In this document: positions 1-5,356 of the stretch, in pieces
Numbering within the stretch: the stretch's first letter is position 1
Layout: each line of letters starts with the position of its first letter
Assembly (NCBI GenBank): GCA_021799935.1
Contig: JAJYZM010000090.1
Coordinates: 1 to 5,356 of the forward strand
Direction: 5' to 3'
Source of the DNA: a bacterium
Lineage (GTDB): Bacteria; SZUA-79; Acidulodesulfobacterales; Acidulodesulfobacteraceae
DNA length: 5,356 nt
Notes under the pieces: generated by a model
The model's database searches: none
What the model saw: only the letters and a program-made list of their open reading frames with translations
Told to the model about the DNA's origin: nothing
Translations under genes and position numbers: made by a program

Positions 1-535
1 AAGTTTTTTAAAATACGAAGATGTTTTATCTACTAATCAGCCGGTAATTATTACGGGGAGGATAGATTTTTCGGGGTTAGACTTGTCCGTATTAAGCAAT
101 AAAGGAATACAGACGGCGGATGACGAAGATTTATCCGGAACCTACGCACCGGAAGACGATATATATAAACAGGAAGATAATACGTTAACGGAAAATGCGG
201 GGCAGGATACCGCTTTAATTAACGGAGACGCCGATACGGGCATTAAAATTATCGGCGAAACCATAGAACTGCTTGACGCCGTAAAAGTTAAACTGCCGGT
301 ACAACCGGCAGCAGAGGCTTGTATTATAGAAATCAAAGACAATGTTGTTATGCTTGACGGCGCCGAATTTAAAAAAATGCTTTTTGAAATTAAAAAAAGT
401 TTTTCCGAAGCAAAAGGAAACGATAAGGTAATATTCAGAATTTCAGGATACAGCATTACCCTTGGAGAAAATATTGCCGTGGACAAATCTTTATTGAAAT
501 CCAATCCGTTATCTAATTACTTGAATATTATTTAA
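1..535 (+). CDS. dnaE: DNA polymerase III alpha subunit, C-terminal end (5' truncated by window)
   Basis: This is the last 177 codons of the catalytic subunit of the replicative DNA polymerase, read in the frame starting at base 2; the 5' end lies outside the window. The frame is open from the window edge, so the TTG at 83 is an internal leucine codon and not a start. The fragment begins with the end of the OB-fold region (KYEDVL, then PVIITGRIDF). After an acidic stretch it resumes with the OB-fold closing strand (IKIIGETIELLDAV). It ends with an alpha/beta domain (FKKMLFEIKKSF to LSNYLNII) like the tau-binding C-terminus of other DnaE proteins. The polymerase and PHP domains are not visible. 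About 48 residues rich in Asp, Glu, Asn and Thr interrupt the OB-fold strands, which is unusual. The identification rests on these conserved segments and on the position directly before accA, a gene order known from Escherichia coli and many other bacteria. Confidence 0.88.
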   Translation, partial: SFLKYEDVLSTNQPVIITGRIDFSGLDLSVLSNKGIQTADDEDLSGTYAPEDDIYKQEDNTLTENAGQDTALINGDADTGIKIIGETIELLDAVKVKLPVQPAAEACIIEIKDNVVMLDGAEFKKMLFEIKKSFSEAKGNDKVIFRISGYSITLGENIAVDKSLLKSNPLSNYLNII

Positions 536-548
536 TAGATGGTATAAT
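521..548 (+). promoter_or_regulatory. Predicted sigma70-type promoter for accA
   Basis: A -35-like TTGAAT (521-526) is followed by a 16-bp spacer and a perfect TATAAT (543-548). The TATAAT is preceded by TGG, which gives an extended -10 (TG-n-TATAAT). The -35 matches four of six consensus positions. Transcription would start near 555, about 70 bases before the accA ATG. The -35 lies inside the last codons of dnaE, so accA could be expressed independently of dnaE. This is a consensus match only. AT-rich DNA gives chance TATAAT matches, but the extended -10 with good spacing makes this one better than background. Confidence 0.5.
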
Positions 549-627
549 AAAAAAACGAAAATATAAAAAGTTACATTTAACAAACAAATAAAATAATAAT
601 AATAAGTAAAAAAATATAAAATTTATC

Positions 628-1572
628 ATGGCATTACAGTATTTGGATTTTGAAAAACCGATCATTGAGCTGGAACAGAAGATAGAAGAACTTAAGACTT
701 TTAATCTTGGAGGATTTACCGATGTCGAAGACGAGATTAAAAACCTTGAAACAAAAAAAGAAAAACTTATAAAAGATATTTTTAAAAATATAAACAACTG
801 GCAGATTACCCAGTTATCAAGGCATCCGCTGAGACCGTACGCTATGGATTATATAGAAACGGCGGCGGAAAATTTTATAGAACTTCACGGCGACAGGCGG
901 TTTATGGACGACAAAGCCGTAGTAGGCGGATTCTGTTTCATGAACAATGAGCGGGTGCTTATAGTAGGCCATCAGAAAGGGCGGAACACTAAAGATAAAA
1001 TGTGCAGAAATTTTGGCATGCCGCATCCCGAAGGCTACAGAAAAGCGCAAAGGCTTTTTAAGCTTGCCGACAGATATAAAATTCCTATCGTAACTCTTAT
1101 AGATACTCCGGGGGCATATCCAGGCTTGGGAGCGGAAGAAAGAGGGCAGTCTGAGGCTATAGCCGAAACGATATACGAATTATTAAACGTTAACGTTCCG
1201 GTGATATCGGTAATTATAGGAGAAGGCGGAAGCGGAGGCGCTCTTGCTTTTGGAACAGGCAACAGCGTATTAATGATGGAATATTCCGTTTATTCGGTTA
1301 TATCGCCTGAAGGATGCGCTTCTATTTTATACAAAGATACTTCTAAAACGGAAGAAGCGGCAAATTCTTTGAAATTAACCGCAAAAGACCTGCTTAACGA
1401 CTCTAAGGCCATAGACGGCATTATAGCGGAACCTCTCGGCGGCGCACACAGGGATCCTAAACTTGCCGCCGAAAATTTAAAGAAAGCAGTCTTGGAAAAT
1501 ATAAACGAATTGAAAAAATACAAAGGAGAAGATTTAAGAAACCAAAGAATTGAAAAGTTTTCCAAATTTTAA
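628..1572 (+). CDS. accA: Acetyl-CoA carboxylase carboxyltransferase subunit alpha
   Basis: This is the alpha subunit of the carboxyltransferase half of acetyl-CoA carboxylase. With the beta subunit AccD it moves the carboxyl group from carboxybiotin on AccB to acetyl-CoA, making malonyl-CoA for fatty-acid synthesis in the cytoplasm. The 314 residues match the family length of about 315-320 from end to end. The N-terminus (ALQYLDFEKPIIELE) is the canonical AccA opening and fixes the ATG. A helical, charged region covers residues 10-60. The crotonase-like core contains GHQKGR (115-120), NFGMPHPEGYRKA (128-140), DTPGAYPGLGAEERGQSEAIA (159-179) and GEGGSGGALA (198-207). The glycine-rich segment and the following SPEGCASIL form the acyl-CoA/oxyanion site. 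EPLGGAHRDP (268-277) lies near the C-terminus. accD, accB and accC are not in the window. No Shine-Dalgarno sequence precedes the start; the leader is A/T-rich and includes four AAT units at 592-603. No key residue is missing. Confidence 0.98.
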   Translation: MALQYLDFEKPIIELEQKIEELKTFNLGGFTDVEDEIKNLETKKEKLIKDIFKNINNWQITQLSRHPLRPYAMDYIETAAENFIELHGDRRFMDDKAVVGGFCFMNNERVLIVGHQKGRNTKDKMCRNFGMPHPEGYRKAQRLFKLADRYKIPIVTLIDTPGAYPGLGAEERGQSEAIAETIYELLNVNVPVISVIIGEGGSGGALAFGTGNSVLMMEYSVYSVISPEGCASILYKDTSKTEEAANSLKLTAKDLLNDSKAIDGIIAEPLGGAHRDPKLAAENLKKAVLENINELKKYKGEDLRNQRIEKFSKF

Positions 1573-1588
1573 ATTCATTAATATTCAA

Positions 1589-1604
1589 TAATAACGTTTT
1601 ATTA
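1589..1604 (+). repeat. Small AT inverted repeat just before the HD-GYP start codon
   Basis: TAATAA (1589-1594) and TTATTA (1599-1604) are perfect complements separated by CGTT. They could form a 6-bp, all-A/T hairpin that ends four bases before the ATG at 1609, where a ribosome binding site would be expected. The stem would be very weak and no U-tract follows, so it is not a terminator. It could be a small operator-like palindrome or chance in AT-rich DNA. Confidence 0.35.
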
Positions 1605-1608
1605 CTTT

Positions 1609-3381
1609 ATGGTAGAATATCCAGATATTGCTTATTTTCTTTCAAAAGACCTTATTTCTAAAAATTCCAGGGAAGAGATATATGAAAAAATTTCGATAAC
1701 GGCCTCTAAATTCATAAAGAGCGATATCGTCACTATTTTTATGCTCAACGAGGATACAGAAAAAATAAACTGCGTAAATTACTACCAGGACGGAAAATTT
1801 ATAAAGAAAGATTTAGAAATATTGCTCGGCGAAGGTTTAATAGGTTCGGTTATAGAGAACGGCGAATCTTTGGTAAGTTCGAATTTAAAAACGGATTTAT
1901 CGGATATATACTATGAACTTGAAAAACAGTTTACGGGAATGTCGTCTATGCTCAGCGTTCCTATTTATGCGGGATCGTTAGTTTTAGGCGCTTTAAATAT
2001 ATACGGCAAAGAAATATATGAATTTTCGGAAGAAGAAGTAAAAATAGCCAAGTTTATCGCAATGCTGGGCGGTATTTTCATATACAGCCTGACTCTTTAT
2101 GAAAACGCAAATCTTTTATACTTAAGGCAAAAAGAAGAAAGCCGCAAAATATCCGACCTGTTGGAAATTTCAAAATTAGTCTCTTCGTCGTTAGATCTCA
2201 CCAGTATTATAGATTACTCTATAAAAAGGCTTATGAATTATACAAAAACGGATTCCGCCCTCGTATATCTTAAAGACAATAATAAAGACGTAAATCAATT
2301 CTGTTATGAATTTTTTAACTGCAATATGACGGGATGTTCTATTTACGGCGGGAGTATCAACTGCTATAATATCACGGAATTCAGCTGTCCTTTCGTAAAA
2401 TGCCCTCAAGAAAATAAAATATTGCAAAAATGCAACGATTGCGATTTCTTCAAAAATATTTCATTAAAATTATTTAACGCTTACGGTATGGATGCTTCGT
2501 TTTCCGGCCACGATACATTTAAATTAAACGGTTGTAAATGCTTAAAAGCCGTAAGTTCCGATTATCCTACTATAAATTACTATGAAGAAGATTCCGTTTC
2601 CGGAAGCGAAAACAATTCGCCTTGCGACTGTTTTTTGAAAGATGTTTCCAAAAAGACTTTTATAGCTACTCCCGTTAAGACCGACAAGGATTTTCTCGGT
2701 CTTATTTTTCTTTTAGGAAAAACAAAAACGGAATATTCAATGGAAACTATCGATTTTATAGCAAACATTTCAAGCATAATTTCGGTTGCGGTTTATAACG
2801 CCCAAACGCTTAACTATATCGAAGAAGAACATTTTGAAACTATAAGCTCTATATCCGAAGCTATAGAAGCAAGAGATACATATACTAGAACGCACGGCGA
2901 CAGGCTTATAGACTACGGCGTTATGGTGGCTAAAGAGCTTGGACTAAGCCATAACGAAATTAAAAATATAAGATATGCGGCGGCAATGCACGACGTGGGA
3001 AAAATAGGCATAAAAGATTCAATATTAAATAAGCAGGGCAAACTTACGGACGAAGAATACGAAGAAATTAAAAAACATCCGGAAATAGGCTATAACATGC
3101 TAAAAAAAATAAAGTTTTTAAGCCATATAGCAAACGACGTTCTTCACCATCAGGAAAGATACGACGGAAAAGGCTATCCCTTCGGTCTTTCCGGCGAAGA
3201 CATCCCTATAGCCTCAAGAATTATAGCGGTAGTCGATACTTTTGACGCAATGACGACCGACAGGCCTTACAGAAAAGCTCTTCCGGTTGAAACGGCGCTG
3301 GAAGAAATTAAAAAAAATTCCGGAACCCAGTTCGATCCGAATGTAGTCGAGGCATTTTTGAAAGCCGTAAAGTCTTCCTAA
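1609..3381 (+). CDS. GAF-GAF(Cys-rich insert)-HD-GYP protein, probable cyclic-di-GMP phosphodiesterase
   Basis: This is a 590-residue cytoplasmic signalling protein with no signal peptide or membrane segment. Residues about 18-165 form a GAF sensor domain (GEGLIGSVIENGESLV at 74-89, then SMLSVPIYAGSLVLGALNIYG at 113-133). A charged helix (about 165-190) leads to a second GAF domain. That domain starts near 184, is interrupted at about 232-341 by a segment with 12 cysteines, and resumes at FIATPV to about 400. The HD-GYP domain covers about 410-588 with its metal-site residues in place: H429 and R432, H461-D462 with K465, H490, HHQERYDGKGYP (513-524) and D543. HD-GYP enzymes hydrolyse cyclic-di-GMP to pGpG or GMP, and some family members act on other cyclic dinucleotides. 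That activity is inferred here. The second His of the usual HHE triad aligns with Gln515. No Shine-Dalgarno sequence is seen. The ATG is preferred because the first helix of the GAF domain follows it. The gene lies 36 bp after accA and 6 bp before cobQ. Confidence 0.93.
   Translation: MVEYPDIAYFLSKDLISKNSREEIYEKISITASKFIKSDIVTIFMLNEDTEKINCVNYYQDGKFIKKDLEILLGEGLIGSVIENGESLVSSNLKTDLSDIYYELEKQFTGMSSMLSVPIYAGSLVLGALNIYGKEIYEFSEEEVKIAKFIAMLGGIFIYSLTLYENANLLYLRQKEESRKISDLLEISKLVSSSLDLTSIIDYSIKRLMNYTKTDSALVYLKDNNKDVNQFCYEFFNCNMTGCSIYGGSINCYNITEFSCPFVKCPQENKILQKCNDCDFFKNISLKLFNAYGMDASFSGHDTFKLNGCKCLKAVSSDYPTINYYEEDSVSGSENNSPCDCFLKDVSKKTFIATPVKTDKDFLGLIFLLGKTKTEYSMETIDFIANISSIISVAVYNAQTLNYIEEEHFETISSISEAIEARDTYTRTHGDRLIDYGVMVAKELGLSHNEIKNIRYAAAMHDVGKIGIKDSILNKQGKLTDEEYEEIKKHPEIGYNMLKKIKFLSHIANDVLHHQERYDGKGYPFGLSGEDIPIASRIIAVVDTFDAMTTDRPYRKALPVETALEEIKKNSGTQFDPNVVEAFLKAVKSS
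2302..2631 (+). other. Cysteine-rich insert (two-CW-like) within the second GAF domain
   Basis: Residues 232-341 of the HD-GYP protein contain 12 cysteines: 232, 238, 243, 252, 260, 265, 275, 278, 309, 311, 339 and 341. The first part has the spacing C-Y-E-x3-C-x4-C-x2-Y-G, then C-Y-x6-C, then K-C-x2-C-x-F-F. It resembles the domain with two C-W/Y motifs found in many bacterial sensor kinases and chemoreceptors, here with Tyr in place of both Trp. Two further C-x-C pairs follow and are not part of the pattern I know. The segment sits between the GAF strand ALVYLKD and the returning strand FIATPVKT, so it replaces a GAF loop. Metal, iron-sulfur or thiol redox sensing is plausible but not shown. 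Confidence 0.7.
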
Positions 3382-3387
3382 AAGATA

Positions 3388-4992
3388 ATGAAATCTATAA
3401 TGATACAGGGGACGTCAAGTTCCGCAGGCAAGAGCGTTTTAACCGCCGGATTTTTAAGGTACTTTGCAAACAAAGGGGTAAACTGCTCGCCTTTTAAATC
3501 CCAGAATATGTCGCTTAACAGTTTTATTACGGAAGACGGTTCCGAAATTGCCGTTTCTCAAGCGGTACAGTCGGAAGCTGCTTTTAAAAAACCGCTTAGG
3601 CAGATAAATCCGATTTTAATAAAGCCTTCTTCCGATACCGAAATGCATCTGGTTCTGGATGGAAAACATTTCGGCAATATGAATTTTGAAGAATACAATA
3701 CCAAAAAAAGTTTTTTTTTAAAAAAAGCCGCCGAATCTTTTGATTTTTTAACGGAACGCAACGAACTTGTTATAGCGGAAGGCGCAGGAAGTCCGGCTGA
3801 AATAAATCTCTATAAGTATGATATCGCCAATATGGGTTTTGCCGAAATTTATAATATGCCGGTAATTTTAATCGCCGATATAGAAAGAGGGGGCGTTTTT
3901 GCGTCTTTATACGGAACCGTAAAACTGCTGAAGCCTAAATGGAAAAAATTGGTCAAAGGCTTTATAATAAATAAGTTCAGAGGTAATATTTCTATACTGA
4001 AGCCCGGTATCGACGAAATAGAAAAACGTTTAAAAATACCGTGCGCAGGCGTAATTCCTTATATTAAAAATATTCATATAGAGGCCGAAGACAGTTTAAA
4101 CATCAAAAATTATGCAAGCATATCAGGCATATACGCCGATAACGGCGGAAAGATTAAAATAGGAATAGTCCGATTAGAGCATATTTCAAATTTTAACGAA
4201 TTCGACCCTCTTTTTTTTGACGAAAGATTTCATATCGTTTTTTTCGATGCCGTTCCGATTGGCGAAGCCGGTAAATTTGATATAATAATAATTCCGGGAA
4301 CTAAATCTACCGCTTCGGATTTAAACCAAATTAAAAAGTCGGGAATTTTTGATTATATAAAAAGATTCGAAAAACTTAATAAAGGTATTATATTGGGAAT
4401 CTGCGGCGGTTTTCAGATGATGGGAGACGTAATAAAAGATCCTTATAAACTTGAATCCCGTAAAAATTCGGAGAATTTAGAAACCGTCGGCGGGTTCGGG
4501 TTTTTTGACCTTGAAACGATATTGTCGGACAAAAAAATAACCGTCAGCGGAAAGTATGATTTTAACGGCAGTTTCCTTGACGGTTACGAGATTCATAACG
4601 GAAGGAGTTTTTTAAAAGATACCGCAAATGTTAAATTTAAACATGGACAAGGCGACGAAGACCTTTCGTTTTTTTTGTTTAAACACGCAAACGATAATTC
4701 CGGCGGTAAATGCGCTTTAGAATTTCAGGATAAAAACGAAGTTTTATCGCTAATCTCTATAGACGGAAGAAAAATAGGAACTTATGTTCACGGATTGTTT
4801 GCCGATAAAGTATTTAGGGATTTTTTAGAAGACCTTATAAATAAAAACAATAAAAATAAAAACAATAAATACGGTTTACCGAATAATAACCGTGATTATA
4901 CAGACGTTAAAAATGAAAGTTTTAACATTCTTGCCGACAATATAGAAAAATACGTCGATATGAAACTGTTTAAAGAAATAACGCGTATTTAA
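3388..4992 (+). CDS. cobQ: Cobyric acid synthase (adenosylcobyric acid a,c-diamide amidotransferase)
   Basis: CobQ (CbiP) amidates the b, d, e and g side chains of adenosylcobyrinic acid a,c-diamide, using glutamine and ATP, to give adenosylcobyric acid in cobalamin synthesis. The N-terminal P-loop-type synthetase domain shows IQGTSSSAGKS (6-16), PFKSQNMSLNS (35-45), INPILIKPSSDT (73-84), ADIERGGVFASLYGT (163-177) and NKFRG (195-199). The C-terminal class I glutamine amidotransferase-like domain shows IPGTKST (302-308), the nucleophile Cys339 in GICGGFQMMG, YEIHNGRS (400-407) and His468 in YVHGLF. PFKSQNMSLNS separates it from the related CobB/CbiA. At 534 residues it is somewhat longer than the usual 480-510. 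Part of the excess is an Asn/Lys-rich linker (485-502) built on a 15-bp tandem duplication. The ATG lies 6 bp after the HD-GYP stop with no clear Shine-Dalgarno sequence, so translation may be coupled. No other cobalamin gene and no cobalamin riboswitch is visible. Confidence 0.97.
   Translation: MKSIMIQGTSSSAGKSVLTAGFLRYFANKGVNCSPFKSQNMSLNSFITEDGSEIAVSQAVQSEAAFKKPLRQINPILIKPSSDTEMHLVLDGKHFGNMNFEEYNTKKSFFLKKAAESFDFLTERNELVIAEGAGSPAEINLYKYDIANMGFAEIYNMPVILIADIERGGVFASLYGTVKLLKPKWKKLVKGFIINKFRGNISILKPGIDEIEKRLKIPCAGVIPYIKNIHIEAEDSLNIKNYASISGIYADNGGKIKIGIVRLEHISNFNEFDPLFFDERFHIVFFDAVPIGEAGKFDIIIIPGTKSTASDLNQIKKSGIFDYIKRFEKLNKGIILGICGGFQMMGDVIKDPYKLESRKNSENLETVGGFGFFDLETILSDKKITVSGKYDFNGSFLDGYEIHNGRSFLKDTANVKFKHGQGDEDLSFFLFKHANDNSGGKCALEFQDKNEVLSLISIDGRKIGTYVHGLFADKVFRDFLEDLINKNNKNKNNKYGLPNNNRDYTDVKNESFNILADNIEKYVDMKLFKEITRI
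3703..3726 (+). repeat. Homopolymer cluster A7-G-T9-A7 inside cobQ
   Basis: Seven A, one G, nine T and seven A follow each other directly and encode KKSFFLKK around residues 106-113 of CobQ. In the reading frame the tract contains the slippery heptamers T-TTT-TTA, T-TTA-AAA and A-AAA-AAA. A -1 slip there would reach TGA at 3741-3743, giving a product of about 118 residues. The tract is a likely site of replication or polymerase slippage and of sequencing error. No regulatory role is shown. Confidence 0.6.
4840..4869 (+). repeat. Perfect 15-bp tandem duplication in the cobQ coding region
   Basis: The unit AATAAAAACAATAAA occurs twice in direct succession (4840-4854 and 4855-4869). It is in frame and encodes NKNNK twice, in the linker between the amidotransferase His motif and the last helix of CobQ. 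A further Asn-rich stretch (PNNN) follows. Because the unit is five codons, gain or loss of a copy keeps the frame. It looks like a recent local duplication in a tolerant loop. Confidence 0.9.
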
Positions 4993-5003
4993 TGTATTCC
5001 ATG

Positions 5004-5021
5004 TTTATATTATTTATATTA
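5004..5021. repeat. Perfect 9-bp tandem repeat at the ftsX stop codon
   Basis: TTTATATTA occurs twice without a gap (5004-5012 and 5013-5021). The second copy contains the ftsX stop codon (TAA on the minus strand, 5019-5021), and most of the rest fills the 26-bp gap between the converging cobQ and ftsX genes. A second TAA in the ftsX frame, nine bases further on, comes from the first copy. No stable hairpin or U-tract terminator is visible on either strand. Confidence 0.85.
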
Positions 5022-5356
5022 AAAGAACTTCCTAGAAGACAAATAAGTTCCTGCGATTCCCGATATTAAGGCTATTAAAAATACGGCGGCAATCTGCACG
5101 GCGTTTAAAAAAATTATTTTTATATGGAAAAAATTTAAAAAGCCGTCAAATCCATAAAATATAAATATTTTATAAATTGAGTAAAGCAGCGAGATAGAAA
5201 CTAAAAAAGCTAAAACGGTGCCTATTTCACCTTCTATAAACATAGGTATTCTTATATAGCCGTCGGTAGCTCCTATAAGCCTCAGTATTTCTATTTCGTT
5301 TTGTTTTCGCAATATAATAAGTTTTATTGCGCTGTACGATATAAAAACGGACAGAA
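5019..5356 (-). CDS. ftsX: Cell-division protein FtsX, C-terminal end (5' truncated by window)
   Basis: This is the last 111 codons of the integral membrane subunit of the FtsEX ABC-type complex. FtsEX sits in the inner membrane at the septum and, in studied bacteria, activates peptidoglycan hydrolases during division. The frame is open to the window edge, so the TTG at 5310-5312 is internal. The visible part shows the end of one membrane helix (VFISYSAIKLII) and then the conserved cytoplasmic segment RKQNEIEILRLIGATDGYIRIPMFIEG. That segment corresponds to the coupling region of FtsX, with its hallmark E-I-x2-L-R-L-I-G-A-T. Two further hydrophobic helices follow (about EIGTVLAFLVSISLLYSIYKI and LNAVQIAAVFLIALISGIAG), joined by a short Phe-rich loop, before the end at SSRKFF. 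This fits helices 2 to 4 of the four-helix FtsX fold. ftsE would be expected upstream, outside the window. It converges with cobQ. Confidence 0.9.
   Translation of the reverse strand, partial: LSVFISYSAIKLIILRKQNEIEILRLIGATDGYIRIPMFIEGEIGTVLAFLVSISLLYSIYKIFIFYGFDGFLNFFHIKIIFLNAVQIAAVFLIALISGIAGTYLSSRKFF

Noticed and set aside
83..535. A separate 150-residue gene starting at TTG 83 after an SD-like GGGGAGG at 55-61
   Set aside because: The frame is open to the window edge and the upstream residues (KYEDVL, PVIITGRIDF) are DnaE sequence. The SD-like bases are coding and lie too far from the TTG.
592..605. AAT microsatellite before accA as a regulatory repeat
   Set aside because: Only four units in a very AT-rich leader, with nothing to distinguish it from base composition.
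1550..1584. Promoter for the HD-GYP gene (TTGAAA at 1550, TAATAT at 1579)
   Set aside because: The spacer would be 23 bp, too long for a sigma70 promoter, and A/T-rich hexamers are expected by chance here.
817..2777. Minus-strand open frames opposite accA and the HD-GYP gene
   Set aside because: They overlap strongly conserved plus-strand genes, show no recognisable domain and look like shadows of the coding frame.
3360..3390. Cobalamin riboswitch or own promoter before cobQ
   Set aside because: Only 6 bp separate the genes. I saw no B12-box-like sequence in the preceding coding bases.
5025..5050. Inverted repeat GAACTT...AAGTTC downstream of cobQ as a terminator
   Set aside because: The stem is only 6 bp with a 14-base loop, no T-run follows, and it lies within the ftsX coding region.
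5019..5312. A complete 97-residue membrane protein starting at TTG 5310-5312
   Set aside because: The frame continues to the end of the window with hydrophobic residues that match the preceding FtsX helix, so it is a truncated ftsX.
1..5356. A new multi-gene defence, mobile or biosynthetic system
   Set aside because: All genes belong to known core families, and no toxin, nuclease, transposase, integrase or repeat array is present. The only unusual piece is the Cys-rich HD-GYP sensor.

Overview
This is an AT-rich stretch of a bacterial chromosome carrying housekeeping genes with almost no space between them. Four genes lie on the plus strand and one converges on them from the minus strand. 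In order they are the 3' end of dnaE (DNA polymerase III alpha subunit), accA (acetyl-CoA carboxylase carboxyltransferase alpha), a cytoplasmic GAF/GAF/HD-GYP signalling protein, cobQ (cobyric acid synthase) and, on the minus strand, the 3' end of ftsX (cell-division ABC transporter membrane subunit). The gaps are 92, 36, 6 and 26 bp, so no gene-free stretch exceeds 300 bases. I see no tRNA, rRNA, insertion sequence, CRISPR array or riboswitch.

The organism is probably a Gram-negative, AT-rich bacterium. The dnaE-accA order is shared with Proteobacteria. The sensor carries a cysteine-rich C-[YW]-E...C-x2-C module of a kind I associate mainly with Desulfobacterota and Nitrospirota-type anaerobes. 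That points to an AT-rich deltaproteobacterial-like lineage, but this is inference and no marker gene here fixes the taxonomy. None of the three complete genes has a recognisable Shine-Dalgarno sequence. Their leaders are A/T-rich instead.

Layout: dnaE ends at 535 and carries a long acidic insertion near its C-terminus. A good sigma70-type promoter (TTGAAT, 16 bp, TGG-TATAAT) overlaps its last codons and probably drives accA. The HD-GYP gene follows accA after a short AT hairpin. cobQ starts 6 bp after the HD-GYP stop, so these two are very probably co-transcribed. accA, the HD-GYP gene and cobQ may form one transcript. cobQ and ftsX converge with only 26 bp between their stop codons and no convincing terminator.

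Functionally the genes cover replication, the first step of fatty-acid synthesis, probable cyclic-di-GMP breakdown, cobalamin synthesis and cell division. They do not form an obvious dedicated system. The least ordinary item is the HD-GYP protein: its second GAF domain is interrupted by about 110 residues containing 12 cysteines, which suggests a metal-, redox- or cofactor-sensing phosphodiesterase. I found no clear evidence of a new multi-gene system.
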